Both the position numbers and the translations under genes were made by a program. Below are positions 8,001 through 18,400 of a stretch of DNA of 64,000 nt, in pieces. Source of the stretch: Lachnospiraceae bacterium (GTDB lineage Bacteria > Bacillota > Clostridia > Lachnospirales > Lachnospiraceae). The first letter of the stretch is position 1, and the number at the start of each line of letters is the position of its first letter. Below the pieces are notes generated by a model. It made no database searches and was not told the DNA's origin. It saw only the letters and a list, made by a program, of their open reading frames with translations. The stretch covers positions 1 through 64,000 of the forward strand of contig JAIKZO010000058.1 in the NCBI GenBank assembly GCA_024682115.1, in the 5' to 3' direction.

Positions 8001-9324
8001 TGACGAATGCGATCTTCGAATATCGGTCAAAGATACAGGCATGGGTATCAGGGAAGAGGATATGGGCAAGCTCTTCAGTGCCTATGAAAGACTGGAAGAA
8101 GAAAAGAACAGCGGTATCCAGGGAACAGGTCTCGGACTGGATATTTCCAAGAAATTTGCGGAACTGATGAACGGAGATCTCACATGTGAAAGCGTTTACG
8201 GAGAAGGCTCCGAGTTTATCCTTACGTTAAAACAGAAGATCGTTGATGATACGCCCATTGGTCTGTTTATCGAGCAGGAAGCCGAAAATGTGAAAGGGCC
8301 TTATGTTCCTCAGTTCATCGCACCCGATGCGGATGTCCTTGTTGTGGATGATAATCCCATGAACCTGGGTGTCATTAAAGGCCTGCTCAAAGCGACAAGA
8401 GTTTTTGTCACCACCGCTTCCAGCGGAGAAGAGTGTCTTGAAAAGATCAAAAACAGCAAGTTCGATGTGGTTCTCCTTGATCACATGATGCCCGGCATGG
8501 ACGGGATCGAGACTGTTGCTAAGATACGTGAGACCGATAAGGATCTTCCCGTATATGCCCTTACCGCGAATTCGACATTCGGGGAAGATTTCTATGTATC
8601 GAAAGGATTTAACGGTTATCTGTCAAAGCCGATAGACAGTGAAACTCTTGAAAAGGCAATAATGCGCCATCTTCCCGAAGAGATGATGGAAAAACCCGAG
8701 GCTGCAGATGCCATAGAGATAATCACGGAACTTCCGGAAGATATGCTTTGGGTAAAAGAAGTCGAGGGTATCAATACCGAAGACGGAATAGAGAATTCAG
8801 GTGGAGCAGGAAGCTATGTCTTCTCTCTCAACCTGTTCCTTGATACCATCGATGATAATACCAGGGTTCTCAAAGAAGCATATGAGAGCGATAATTTCAG
8901 GTTCTATACGATCAAAGTCCATGCTCTTAAGACTTCCGCCAGGATCATCGGCGCAAATGATCTTTCAAAACTGGCCGCCGAACTTGAAGAAGCCGGAAAC
9001 AAGGATGATATTGCATTTATCAGAGAAAACAACAATCTGTTCCTGAATGAATATAATGAGTTCAAGGAAAAACTCAAGAGGTTAAAGAATACGGAAGAAA
9101 AGAAGGATACTGAAAAAGAAGTCATATCCGAAGAGGAACTTAAGGATGCGTATGATACGCTTCGCGATGTCGTTCCTCAGATGGATTATGATTCCGTTGA
9201 AATGATATTGGGACAGCTTGAGAATTATTCTCTGCCCGAAGAAGATGAAGAGAAGGTCGCAAAGCTTTCCGGGATGCTTAAAAACTTTGATTGGGATAAA
9301 ATGGAAGAACTGTTGAACAGTTGA
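5071..9324 (+). CDS. Propeller-type hybrid histidine kinase (Reg_prop/Y_Y_Y-HK-REC-HPt)
   Basis: A signal peptide (cut near VFA-EE) precedes about 650 residues of two-component-regulator propeller repeats, recognisable as YVWIGNNGG, RLWIGTNDN, VYIGTANG, IWIASARQG, LWIGTYSK and similar. A Y_Y_Y-like strand domain (about 680-770) and one transmembrane helix (about 775-797) follow. The cytoplasmic part is HisKA with H832 (NMSHEIRTP), HATPase (GTGLGLDIS), a receiver with D1137 (LLDHMMPGMDG), an HPt with H1284 (VHALKTSARIIG), and a C-terminal domain of about 70 aa shared with three other kinases here. The sensor layout is that of the HTCS proteins that sense glycan fragments in Bacteroides, but an HPt replaces the AraC DNA-binding domain. 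It is the second gene of the operon. A saccharide ligand is an inference. Confidence 0.93.
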   Translation: MYKGKHKSSIVIIICILLILAGSIPMEVFAEEDSSTTSSTSGVIGNVIGGGYAATGQIEGVGYTTKLFDATNGLNSSDANCVYGSRDGYVWIGNNGGIIRHDGTSFERLDTSYGLTSGRVIYEDSSSRLWIGTNDNGVVVMDGNEHKHITYEDGLPSSSIRTFAEGINGYVYIGTANGLVYADNDMNIARVNDVRLENETVSRLVADMNGLVYGCTKNGCIFTVNSGSVSYFLRSGEGKFPKISMMLADPRSPGKVYMGAEQDTVYYGRLSGDSEGYKKIYIPGLGNVNWMSYECGRVWIASDNLVGYLDDDNCFHEIDISPVDNPVDMITSDYQGNIWIASARQGVMKIVTNNFVNIPSGAGIADGAVNSTCLYKEQLYIGTDKGLSILEESSHRSITNDLTNFLAEIKIRCIARDSENNLWIGTYSKDCGLVCYTDKGVIRKYTDKDGMLSNQINCIRIASDGSVLIGTNGGLNVIKNGLIVRAVGASDSISNTVFLTVEEGGNGVLYAGTDGDGIYMIKGDNVMKIGRDNGLTSDVIVKIKKDIIFGCYWIITSNSIEYMREGAITNIETFPYNNNFDIFADKLGNRWILSSQGVYCVSGKDMLDDDITAYRLYSLSNGLDGIPTDNSSSDLDDEGNLYIAQRTGVSVVNIDHYYDRDTYVKMFIRSLYCNNELIMPDANGNYSLPAAQGRIQITPSILDYTLTDPLVRVYLEGAKDEGVTSVQSKLSPLEYTDLGYGDYVLHLQILDKNSGFVIEEKAFGISKTPRFAELLIVRIATLAVLSIGVALLVWRILKGTVISKQYAEIRNAKEEAERANTAKSRFLANMSHEIRTPINTIMGMNEMTMREDPTGVPKSYFMSMMNYAFDIRNASETLLGLINDLLDISKIESGKMHLVEQGYDVQDMLRSIASMIRVRSTQKGLTFDVVVDEVLPKRLYGDEGKIKQIILNLLTNAVKYTQVGGFILSVSMTARTNDECDLRISVKDTGMGIREEDMGKLFSAYERLEEEKNSGIQGTGLGLDISKKFAELMNGDLTCESVYGEGSEFILTLKQKIVDDTPIGLFIEQEAENVKGPYVPQFIAPDADVLVVDDNPMNLGVIKGLLKATRVFVTTASSGEECLEKIKNSKFDVVLLDHMMPGMDGIETVAKIRETDKDLPVYALTANSTFGEDFYVSKGFNGYLSKPIDSETLEKAIMRHLPEEMMEKPEAADAIEIITELPEDMLWVKEVEGINTEDGIENSGGAGSYVFSLNLFLDTIDDNTRVLKEAYESDNFRFYTIKVHALKTSARIIGANDLSKLAAELEEAGNKDDIAFIRENNNLFLNEYNEFKEKLKRLKNTEEKKDTEKEVISEEELKDAYDTLRDVVPQMDYDSVEMILGQLENYSLPEEDEEKVAKLSGMLKNFDWDKMEELLNS

Positions 9325-9343
9325 TTTTATGGAGGATTTACGG

Positions 9344-10102
9344 ATGGTAAAAGAACAGATGATCGTTATCGGTGAGAAAGAAACATTCATGGTGCGCGTG
9401 CTTACTCAAAAAGCACAGTCCGCTGATGTGGAATGCAAGTTTGTTCCCTGTACCGTCAATGATATCAATGCGAATATGGAAAACGTAACGCTGATCGCCC
9501 TGTATATGGAAGACGAGATGATACCCAATGAATCTGTACTTCATTTTATAACCGAAAAGCTTGAAGATAAGGGGATACAGATCATGATCATCGGCGATCA
9601 GAGAGATATCCCTAAAGTATGCGAACATATTCCGCCTGAACTTGTTTACAGGACATTTGCCAGACCCATAGATAACGCCGAATATGTTGAGGAGATTTCC
9701 GAATATTATAAGAAGATCGCTCTGGGAGAATTCAAGAAGAGTATCCTTGTTGTTGACGATGATCCGCAGTATCTGTCTATAGTCAGAGAGTGGCTCAAGG
9801 ATACATATAAGGTATCAATGGCTAATTCGGGACTCCAGGCGATAAAATGGCTCGGAAAGAATAGAGTCGATCTTATCTTACTTGACCACGAAATGCCAAT
9901 CACGGGCGGACCGCAGGTGCTTGAAATGTTAAGGAACGATGCGGATACCAGTTCTATCCCCGTGATCTTTCTTACCGGAAAAGGGGATAAGGAAAGCGTT
10001 ATGGCGGTTAAAGCGCTTCATCCCGAAGGGTATTTCTTAAAAACTATCAAACGCGAAGAATTACTTGAAAAGCTGAAAGAGTTTTTCCTTATTCACAGAT
10101 AA
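9344..10102 (+). CDS. Output-less response regulator with N-terminal pseudo-receiver
   Basis: The first half (about 1-125) has a receiver-like alternating strand/helix pattern (QMIVIGEKE, IQIMIIGDQRDI) but lacks the acidic pocket and phosphoacceptor. The second half is a true receiver: VVDDDPQYLSIV, D181 in LLDHEMP, then FLTGKG and K in YFLKT. There is no DNA-binding or enzymatic output. The ORF track start at 9329 is rejected because that ATG overlaps the GGAGG ribosome site; ATG 9344 lies 8 nt after it (252 aa). It is paralogous to the protein at 25746-26525, including the REWxK and GPQVLxMLR segments. It is a likely phosphate acceptor or sink for the kinases around it (inference). Confidence 0.88.
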   Translation: MVKEQMIVIGEKETFMVRVLTQKAQSADVECKFVPCTVNDINANMENVTLIALYMEDEMIPNESVLHFITEKLEDKGIQIMIIGDQRDIPKVCEHIPPELVYRTFARPIDNAEYVEEISEYYKKIALGEFKKSILVVDDDPQYLSIVREWLKDTYKVSMANSGLQAIKWLGKNRVDLILLDHEMPITGGPQVLEMLRNDADTSSIPVIFLTGKGDKESVMAVKALHPEGYFLKTIKREELLEKLKEFFLIHR

Positions 10103-10141
10103 GTCGGGACTTTAGCGTCGACGGCAAAATGAGGATTTAGG

Positions 10142-12526
10142 ATGTTTGATTTTATCAGAGATCATCAAATGAATATCATGCTGGCTCTATGTGCGGCCTG
10201 CGCGACAATGGCGATCATGCTTTTCTTCACCAGGTTCCTTCCGACTAAAAGGAAATGGATACTTATCCTGATGGAGTTGATTGCCACGTTTTTACTGTTC
10301 TTTGACCGCATGGCATATATCTATTCCGGAGATGTGAGCCGGAAAGCCTATATACTTGTCAGGGTTTCTAACTTTATGGTTTTTTTCCTGACCAGCGGTA
10401 TCGTCCTTGGCTTTAACATGTATCTTTGCGATCTCCTTTTGAGCGAAAAAGCAGTTGAAAAGCTTCCCGTGAGGCTTAAAACTGTTAGCATCATGTCTTT
10501 AATGGGCATGATGCTTGTCGTTATCTCGCAATTTACCGGCCTGATCTATTCGTTTGATGAACAGAATAAGTATTTCAGAGGACCGGGATTCCTATTATGC
10601 TACATTGTTCCCGTTATATGTCCTTTGATCCAGTTTACGGTCATCTGCCAATACAGGAAAAGTTTCAGCCGATTTATCAATATCGCTCATGCATTATATA
10701 TATTTGTTCCGATCATCGTCGGGATCATCCAGATCTTTACCTATGGTCTGTCCATAGTCAATATGTCGATGGTGCTGGTTTCGATCTCTCTTTATGTCTT
10801 TACCTATCTTGATATAAATGACGAGGTTGTCAGGATGCATAAGATCGAGATGGAAGGCCTTAAAGCGGAACGAAAGAGTATGAGGAGACTTTTTGATCAG
10901 ACAGCCACGGCTTTTGTTACGGCAGCCGAATATAAAGATCCTTTTTCAAAAGGATATTCAATGAGGGTGGCTGTTGTATCCAAAAGATTGGCAAAAGAGC
11001 TTGGCAAGAATGAAGAAGAATGTAACGAGATATATTATGCGGCCCTGCTTCACGATGTCGGTAAGGTTGCGCTTCCGGATGATGTTATCGGGAAGACCGA
11101 TTATCTTACTGCCGAAGAAGAAGAGATGATAAAACAAAGCCCTGCCATAAGTGAGGAGATATTATCCAATATAAACGAATATCCCTATCTTGGCGAGGCT
11201 GCCAGATACAGCAATGAAAGATATGACGGCACCGGATATCCTGAAGGACTTTCGGGCAAAGAAATCCCCGAGGCGGCAAGGATAATAGCCGTAGCCGAAG
11301 CATATGTTGAAATGACAAGAAAAACGAGGACAAGAGATCCGCTTCCTTCGGCATTTGTCAGAGAGGAACTTATCAAGGAATCCGAAGGAAAATATGATCC
11401 GGAGATCGCCGATATCATGGTCAAGATCATGGATTCATTAGAGAACGAGGGACTCGGACTCGATGATGTCACTGTGGAGACCCAGATCACCTGCGGAAAA
11501 TACAGGGATAATATCACGAAAGGAATAGAGATCACCAACAATGTTTCAAAGATAAGCTTTAATTATTCTCCTACAGATATTAAAGGAGACGGATTCAGTG
11601 CGCCTTCCATCATTCTGTTTGATTCATTTGACAGAAGAGTTCACAGCAACGAAAAGGCTATAAAGGCTTATAAATATCTGGAATACGGCGAACTTTGGTT
11701 TGACGGTCACAGCATTCGGACCGGTGCCAAGAATATGGAAGTCAGTGTTGACGAACATGTTGAAACTGATGAAAGACTCATCGATCGCATGAAGAACAAA
11801 AAACAGGCTTATTCCATCGTGGCTTCCAGGTATGAAGATCATATAAAACTTATATTGGAAAGCAGGGACCATACGGTTGAAGTTGTAGCCGCGCTTCCGT
11901 CGGTTTCGGTTTCGGCTTATATAGGTCTTACCGGTGAAAACTGCAATATTTCAGGTATAAGGATTGAACAGACCGGCGAAATGACACGTGAAGAGGATAT
12001 TCCGAGGATCGCGAGCTCGGATGTTTATACAGACAGACTTGAATCGGATATCCCGAATATTCAGATCGATCGTCCCCGTAATGTTTCGACGATCGGAACG
12101 CCGGTCAAAGACGGGATGATGCTCAGATTTCATTCCATGAGCCTTCCTTCTGCTACTCTTGTATGGCATTGCCCTTATGTTGTTCTGTTCAGTTCAGACG
12201 ACAATACGGTTGGCGGCAGTAACTACAGGGAATATGCGATGATAAAGATCAACGGCGAAAGCAATATAGAAAATGATTTTGCCGAAAACCGATTTATCAT
12301 GAAGAGAAAAGAATCGTTCCCGGGTTGGGAGGAATGGAAGAGGATCAACAGGGAAGGCATCGAATGCAAGGTTGTTTTCAGAAAAAAAGGAAACCGGTAT
12401 TCGATCATTACCGAGAATCTCGGCATATCTCTTGAGAACATAACAACTGTCAATGATGCTTCCGGTGAGATCTGTGCGGCATTGACCGGAGATCAGGTCG
12501 CGCTTACCGATATCAGGATATCGTAG
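10142..12526 (+). CDS. Membrane protein with degenerate HD-GYP domain and unknown C-terminal domain
   Basis: About seven membrane helices fill residues 10-225, as in 7TM-type sensor input domains. The next 220 residues align end to end with HD-GYP domains and keep HDVGK (H304-D305) and DGTGYPEGL. The other metal ligands are gone. The usual TGH histidine is Y272 (KGYSMRV), the HPxI histidine is S333 (QSPAIS), the HH of HHERWDG is S357-N358 (YSNERYDG), and the ADVxDALT aspartate is replaced (AEAYVEMT). It is therefore probably inactive as a phosphodiesterase and may bind c-di-GMP or a partner. The last 350 residues are strand-rich and not recognised. It sits between an output-less regulator and a hybrid kinase. 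Confidence 0.85.
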   Translation: MFDFIRDHQMNIMLALCAACATMAIMLFFTRFLPTKRKWILILMELIATFLLFFDRMAYIYSGDVSRKAYILVRVSNFMVFFLTSGIVLGFNMYLCDLLLSEKAVEKLPVRLKTVSIMSLMGMMLVVISQFTGLIYSFDEQNKYFRGPGFLLCYIVPVICPLIQFTVICQYRKSFSRFINIAHALYIFVPIIVGIIQIFTYGLSIVNMSMVLVSISLYVFTYLDINDEVVRMHKIEMEGLKAERKSMRRLFDQTATAFVTAAEYKDPFSKGYSMRVAVVSKRLAKELGKNEEECNEIYYAALLHDVGKVALPDDVIGKTDYLTAEEEEMIKQSPAISEEILSNINEYPYLGEAARYSNERYDGTGYPEGLSGKEIPEAARIIAVAEAYVEMTRKTRTRDPLPSAFVREELIKESEGKYDPEIADIMVKIMDSLENEGLGLDDVTVETQITCGKYRDNITKGIEITNNVSKISFNYSPTDIKGDGFSAPSIILFDSFDRRVHSNEKAIKAYKYLEYGELWFDGHSIRTGAKNMEVSVDEHVETDERLIDRMKNKKQAYSIVASRYEDHIKLILESRDHTVEVVAALPSVSVSAYIGLTGENCNISGIRIEQTGEMTREEDIPRIASSDVYTDRLESDIPNIQIDRPRNVSTIGTPVKDGMMLRFHSMSLPSATLVWHCPYVVLFSSDDNTVGGSNYREYAMIKINGESNIENDFAENRFIMKRKESFPGWEEWKRINREGIECKVVFRKKGNRYSIITENLGISLENITTVNDASGEICAALTGDQVALTDIRIS

Positions 12527-12544
12527 TATTAAGAATCTGTCCCT

Positions 12545-15385
12545 ATGGATGAGAACAGAAAAAACAAAATCGAAGATCTGAACGGATCTGAAAATTCCAA
12601 TATCAGACCGGCCATTTGGAAGATATTGCTGTATGTTCTTATTACAGCTTTTTTCGTATGCGTGGTTTTTATCTATTACAGGATGATCTATTTCGAGACC
12701 AGGGATAATATCATCAACGAAGGTAAGATAAACGCTATAGAATCATCAGATCTTATTGATAAACGTCTTCTGTCCAGTATGGATACCCTTATTCTTGCCG
12801 GACACACACTTGATATTTTGCTCGCAGAAGACAGATCCCAGGAAGAGATACTTGATTATCTGACCGAAGAAACCAGAGCTGTAGGGGAATCGCTCATAGT
12901 CAATACAACGGGGATCTACGGATATTTCAGGGGAGAATATATGGACGGATCCGGTTGGGATCCCGGCGAAGGCTATAATCCTACCGTAAGACCCTGGTAT
13001 ACGGAAGCCATGGCCGGACATGGCGAGATCGTTATAGTAGATCCATATGTGGATCTTGATACCGGAACCGTAATGATAGCCATAGTAAAGACGCTTTGCG
13101 ATAACGAAAGCGTTGTCGGAATAGATGTTTCGATGGATACACTTCAGGAAGTAGTGGAAGAACGTGTGGCCAGAAACGATGCTTTTGCGGAGTTCATTGT
13201 TAACAGCCATGGGACGATCATTTCTCATTCCGACATGCATCTTATCGGAACCACGATCAATGACGGAACAGATCCGCTTTCCGTATCTATCTGGAATAAG
13301 ATCAACACGGTCGAAGACGGATATTTCTATCTTGAATATGCAAATCGCGATTACATGATCTATGTTATGCCGTTAAGTACCGGCTGGACATGTGTATCCG
13401 TTATCGATGCAACGGATGATTTTGCCGCTCTTCGTATCCCGCTTGTGATAACCATTTTTATCTCAGTTATAATCATCGCTGTTTTCTTTATTCTGCTCGG
13501 GGCTTCGGAAAAGAAGAGCAGAAAGATCAGAGAATCTGCCGTAAGGACTGAACGCGCCATGGCCGCAAACGAGGCCAAGACTTCATTCCTTTCAAATATG
13601 TCTCATGAAATACGAACACCTATAAATGCGATCCTCGGGATGAACGAGATTATACTCAGAGAGTCTGATGATGATTCCATACTCGGCTATTCCGAGAATA
13701 TCAAGAGTGCGGGATCTTCATTACTTGGTATTATCAATGATGTCCTTGATTTTTCCAAGATAGAAGCCGGAAAGATAGAGATATTACCTGTGGATTATGA
13801 TCTGTCATCCGTAATAAACGATCTCGTGAACATGATCCAGGTTCGTGCGGAAAGCAAACATCTCGATCTTGAACTTTATTTTGACAAAGATATCCCCAGA
13901 TCTTTAAACGGAGATGAGGTCCGCATAAAACAGGTCATCACCAACATATTAACAAATGCCGTGAAATATACGGAAAAAGGAACCGTAAGGTTTTCAATGG
14001 GATATGAACACATTGAAAATGATGATGAGAACATTTTGCTTAAAGTATCCGTGAAAGACACGGGTATCGGTATAAAGCAGGAAGATATCCATAAACTGTT
14101 TTCTAAATTCGAGCGCATAGAAGAAAAACGTAACCGTAACATAGAGGGTACGGGACTCGGGATGAACATTACTCAGAGCCTGTTGTCATTGATGGGATCA
14201 TCTTTGGAAGTGACCAGTGCGTACGGGAAAGGTTCTGTTTTCGGTTTTTCACTTAAGCAGAAAGTCAATTCATGGGAACCGCTCGGAGATTATGAAGCAT
14301 CTTACCGGCAGCACATCGAAAAACAGGGCACATATAAACAGAAATTCACTGCCGAAAAGGCTCAGATACTTGTGGTTGATGATAATCCGATGAACCTTGT
14401 CGTATTCACCAGCCTCTTAAAGAGAACAAAGATAAAGATCGATACAGCTGATAACGGAGATAACGGTATCGTTCTTACACGGAACAAAAAATATGATCTG
14501 ATCTTCCTTGATCATATGATGCCTGAAAAAGACGGTATCGAAACGCTTCGTGAAATACGAAAAGAAAACGATAATCCTAACATTTCGACTCCTTATGTCT
14601 GCCTAACCGCAAATGCGATCTCCGGTGCAAGAGAACAGTATATCGAAGCAGGCTTTGATGATTATCTGACAAAGCCCGTAGATTCTGACAAACTTGAGCA
14701 AATGCTCCTTCAGTATATTCCGGAAGATAAGATCGAAAAGATCAAAGAGGCGACCGGAGAAGAAAAGAAAAAATTTACCGAAGAAGATATCCCCGAAGAA
14801 CTCATAGCGATCGACGGAGATCTTATAGATGTAAAAGCGGGTCTTAACAATAACGGAAGCCCGGAACTGTATAACAATGTCTTAAAAATGTTCTTTAATT
14901 CGATAAACCATACTCATAAGATGTTATCGGATCTTTTCGGATCGGATTCCTATGAGGAATATACGATAAAAGTACATGCACTTAAGAGTTCCGCAAGGAT
15001 CGTAGGTGCCGCCGCTTTCGGAGAAGAAGCCCAAAAACTTGAGGATGCCGGAAAAGCAGGTGATTTCGGATATATCCGTGAGCATAACCGTGAATTCCTT
15101 GATCATTATCTTGAGTTCGGGGAACTTCTTGCAGGATTGTTCGACTGCGGTAAAGAGCAGGCTGAAAGACCTGTTGCGGATCCCGAACTATTGAGTAATG
15201 TTTATGAAGAAATAAGATCCGCGGCGGATGATATGGATTGTGACCGCCTTGAAAACATATTTAAGGAAATGGATGAATACAGCATCCCGAAAGAAGAAGA
15301 GGAACTTTATACCGGGTTGAAGGAAGCGACCTGGAATTATGATTATGATGGGATACTTTCCCTTCTGAATAACAATGATAAATGA
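12545..15385 (+). CDS. dCache hybrid histidine kinase (dCache-HK-REC-HPt), putative amino-acid sensor
   Basis: One transmembrane helix (about 25-47), a periplasmic dCache domain (about 50-290) and a second helix (about 298-320) are followed by HisKA (H354), HATPase (GTGLGMNIT), a receiver (D656, FLDHMMPEKDG), an HPt (H811, VHALKSSARIVG) and the C-terminal domain shared with three sister kinases. The dCache contains R149-P-W151-Y152, Y168 (DPYVD) and D194 (GIDVS). Residues and spacing closely match the dCache amino-acid-binding signature known from PctA-like receptors. The operon also encodes an alanine-type symporter, which fits amino-acid sensing (inference). The kinase core is very close to that of the next gene. 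The ribosome binding site before the ATG is weak. Confidence 0.92.
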   Translation: MDENRKNKIEDLNGSENSNIRPAIWKILLYVLITAFFVCVVFIYYRMIYFETRDNIINEGKINAIESSDLIDKRLLSSMDTLILAGHTLDILLAEDRSQEEILDYLTEETRAVGESLIVNTTGIYGYFRGEYMDGSGWDPGEGYNPTVRPWYTEAMAGHGEIVIVDPYVDLDTGTVMIAIVKTLCDNESVVGIDVSMDTLQEVVEERVARNDAFAEFIVNSHGTIISHSDMHLIGTTINDGTDPLSVSIWNKINTVEDGYFYLEYANRDYMIYVMPLSTGWTCVSVIDATDDFAALRIPLVITIFISVIIIAVFFILLGASEKKSRKIRESAVRTERAMAANEAKTSFLSNMSHEIRTPINAILGMNEIILRESDDDSILGYSENIKSAGSSLLGIINDVLDFSKIEAGKIEILPVDYDLSSVINDLVNMIQVRAESKHLDLELYFDKDIPRSLNGDEVRIKQVITNILTNAVKYTEKGTVRFSMGYEHIENDDENILLKVSVKDTGIGIKQEDIHKLFSKFERIEEKRNRNIEGTGLGMNITQSLLSLMGSSLEVTSAYGKGSVFGFSLKQKVNSWEPLGDYEASYRQHIEKQGTYKQKFTAEKAQILVVDDNPMNLVVFTSLLKRTKIKIDTADNGDNGIVLTRNKKYDLIFLDHMMPEKDGIETLREIRKENDNPNISTPYVCLTANAISGAREQYIEAGFDDYLTKPVDSDKLEQMLLQYIPEDKIEKIKEATGEEKKKFTEEDIPEELIAIDGDLIDVKAGLNNNGSPELYNNVLKMFFNSINHTHKMLSDLFGSDSYEEYTIKVHALKSSARIVGAAAFGEEAQKLEDAGKAGDFGYIREHNREFLDHYLEFGELLAGLFDCGKEQAERPVADPELLSNVYEEIRSAADDMDCDRLENIFKEMDEYSIPKEEEELYTGLKEATWNYDYDGILSLLNNNDK

Positions 15386-15426
15386 TCGGGAATATAGCCT
15401 GATATCTGATCACCGGAGAAGCAGAA

Positions 15427-18400
15427 ATGGAAAAAAGCATTGTTTATACCAATGACAATTGTATCGGATGTAATAAGTGCATCAAAGTCTGCAGTGCGAT
15501 AGGCGCCTGTATCTCAAAGGAAGAAAACGGAAAGGCCAGGATCGATGTTGACGGAAACAAATGCGTAGGCTGCGGAAGCTGTATCGATGTCTGTGTTCAC
15601 GGCGCAAGGGAATACCTTGATGACACCGAAAGATTTTTTGATGATCTTAAAAAAGGTGAAAACATTTCCCTGCTGCTGGCGCCTGCATTTAAGGCTAATT
15701 ATCCCGATGACTATGAAAGTGTTCTCGGAGGATTGAAACAGCTTGGTATTAACAGGATCATCAGTGTTTCGTTCGGTGCGGACATTACTACATGGGGATA
15801 TCTTAACTATATAGAAAAGTACGATTTTCTTGGAGGAATATCGCAACCCTGTCCGGCACTTGTTTCTTACATAGAAAGATATCTTCCCGAGCTTATCCCG
15901 AAGCTTTTTCCCGTACAGAGCCCTTTGATGTGCGCTGCGGTATATGCGAGAAAAGAAATGGGGATAACGGATAAATTCGCATTTATCAGCCCCTGTATCG
16001 CAAAAAAACTTGAGATCGAAGATCCGCATAACTCCGGTCTGGTTCAATACAATGTAACTTTTGAACATCTTATGAAGTATGTGAAGGAACATGATATAAA
16101 AGGACCGTCCGTAAACAGCGAGATAGAATACGGTCTCGGGTCTTTTTATCCGACTCCGGGCGGCTTGGCCGAGAACGTTAAATGGTTCCTTGGAGACCAT
16201 GTTTATATTCGCCAGATAGAAGGCGAACGACATCTTTATGAATGGCTGCACCAGAACAAAGACAGGATCAAAGAAGACAAGACGCCGTTCCTTTTTATCG
16301 ATGCTCTTAACTGCGAAAAGGGATGTATATGCGGAACCGCTGTAAATCCCGAAAAATCTAAGACCGATGATGCTCTTTATGCCCTGCTCAATATCAGGGA
16401 AAAGTCAAAAAAAGAGACAAGCGGAGATGCCTGGTCAAGGCCCGATCCTCCCGAAGAGCGATTGAAGAACTATAATCTCCAGTTCAGGGATCTTGATCTT
16501 AACGATTATTTAAGGGGTTATACTGACAGATCCTCCGAATGCAGATATGACTTTCCGCAGGGTAAAGATCTGGAAGAAATATATGTCAGCATGAACAAGC
16601 TTGATGAAGCATCAAGAAAGATAGACTGTACATGCTGCGGTTATGAGAGCTGTTACCAGATGGCAACGGCTATTTACAACGGCTTCAACCATAAGGAAAA
16701 CTGTATCCATTACGAAAAAGCGATGGTACAGGAACTCGAAGTTGAAAAGGCCATAGCCGAGGAGGCAACAAAGGCTAAAAGCTCATTCCTTGCCAACATG
16801 TCTCATGAGATCAGAACACCCATAAATGCTGTTCTCGGAATGAATGAAATGGTACTTCGCGAATGCGAGGATCCCAATATAGTCGCATATTCGGAGAGCA
16901 TAAGAAGTGCCGGGAATACGCTTCTTGGTCTTGTTAACAATATTCTCGATTTCTCTAAGATCGAAGCAGGCAAGATGGAGATCACTCCGGTGGATTATGA
17001 TCTTTCATCCGTTGTCAATGACCTTGTAAACATGATACAGAACAGAGCCGATGAAAAGGGACTCCTGATCGCCTTGGATATCGATCCGAAGATACCGAAA
17101 GTACTTCACGGCGATGAGATAAGGATAAAGCAGATCATTACAAATATTCTTACAAATGCCGTTAAATATACCGAAAAGGGCACGATAACCTTCAGACTCG
17201 GATACGAAGCCATCCCTTCGGATAATGACCATATCGTACTTAAGGTAATGGTTGAGGATACCGGTATCGGGATCAAAGAGGAAGATATCTCAAGACTCTT
17301 TGAACAGTTTGACAGGATAGAGGAAAAACGTAACCGAAACATCGAAGGAACCGGCCTTGGGATGAATATTACCCTGAAGCTTTTGGAGCTTATGGGTTCG
17401 ACCCTGAATGTCAAGAGTGTTTACGGAGAAGGTTCGAAGTTCTACTTTGACCTTGAACAGGAAGTCATCAAATGGGAAGAACTCGGGGATTATGAGTCTT
17501 CATACAGACATCTGGTCGGTGAAAGGAAGGAATATAAAGAAAAGTTTACAGCCCCCGAAGCGCAGGTTCTTGTTATCGATGATAATCCGATGAACCTGAT
17601 GGTATTCAAGAGCCTGTTAAAACAAACACGGGTATGTGTTGATACCGCAAACGACGGTTTTGAAGGTCTTACGCTTGCGTATGACAAGAAGTATGACATC
17701 ATCTTCTTTGACCATATGATGCCGGAAAAAGACGGTATTGAGACGCTTCATGAAATGAGAGCACAGGAAAAAAATCCCAATCTTGAAACACCTGCGGTAT
17801 GCCTTACTGCAAATGCGATCTCCGGAGCCAGAGAGTTTTATATAGAAGCCGGATTTGATGATTATCTTACGAAACCCATAGATTCGGAAAAACTCGAAGA
17901 TATGCTCCTTCATTATCTGCCTGAAGACAAGATCGTTATGGTAAGTGCTGATCAGATTTCATCCGATGATAATGAAGAAGCATTAAGTGACGAACTTAAA
18001 GAACTCGACAAATACGAAGGAATAGATGTTAAGACAGGTATCCTTAACAGCGGAAGTGTCGATGCTTATATGCCGCTCCTTAAGATCTTTTATGAATCGA
18101 TGGATGAAAAAGGTAATGAGATAGAAAACTATTATAAAGAAAAAGATATAAAGAATTATACGATAAAGGTTCATGCACTTAAGAGCTCAGCGAGACTCAT
18201 AGGTGCCGTTGAATTCGGAGAGATAGCACAGGAACTCGAAAACGCCGGAAAGAGTGAAGATATCGGCTTTATTGACGAAAACCATGCTACCTTTATGGAG
18301 GAATTCCATAAGTTCAAAGAGCCGCTTTCGAAACTGTTTGATAAGGGTGGCAATAACGAAGACAAACCTCTTGCCGATCCGATCCTTATGGCTGAGGTGT

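Noticed and set aside
9329-9343. ATG 9329 as the start of the first output-less regulator
   Set aside because: This ATG overlaps the GGAGG ribosome site that serves ATG 9344.
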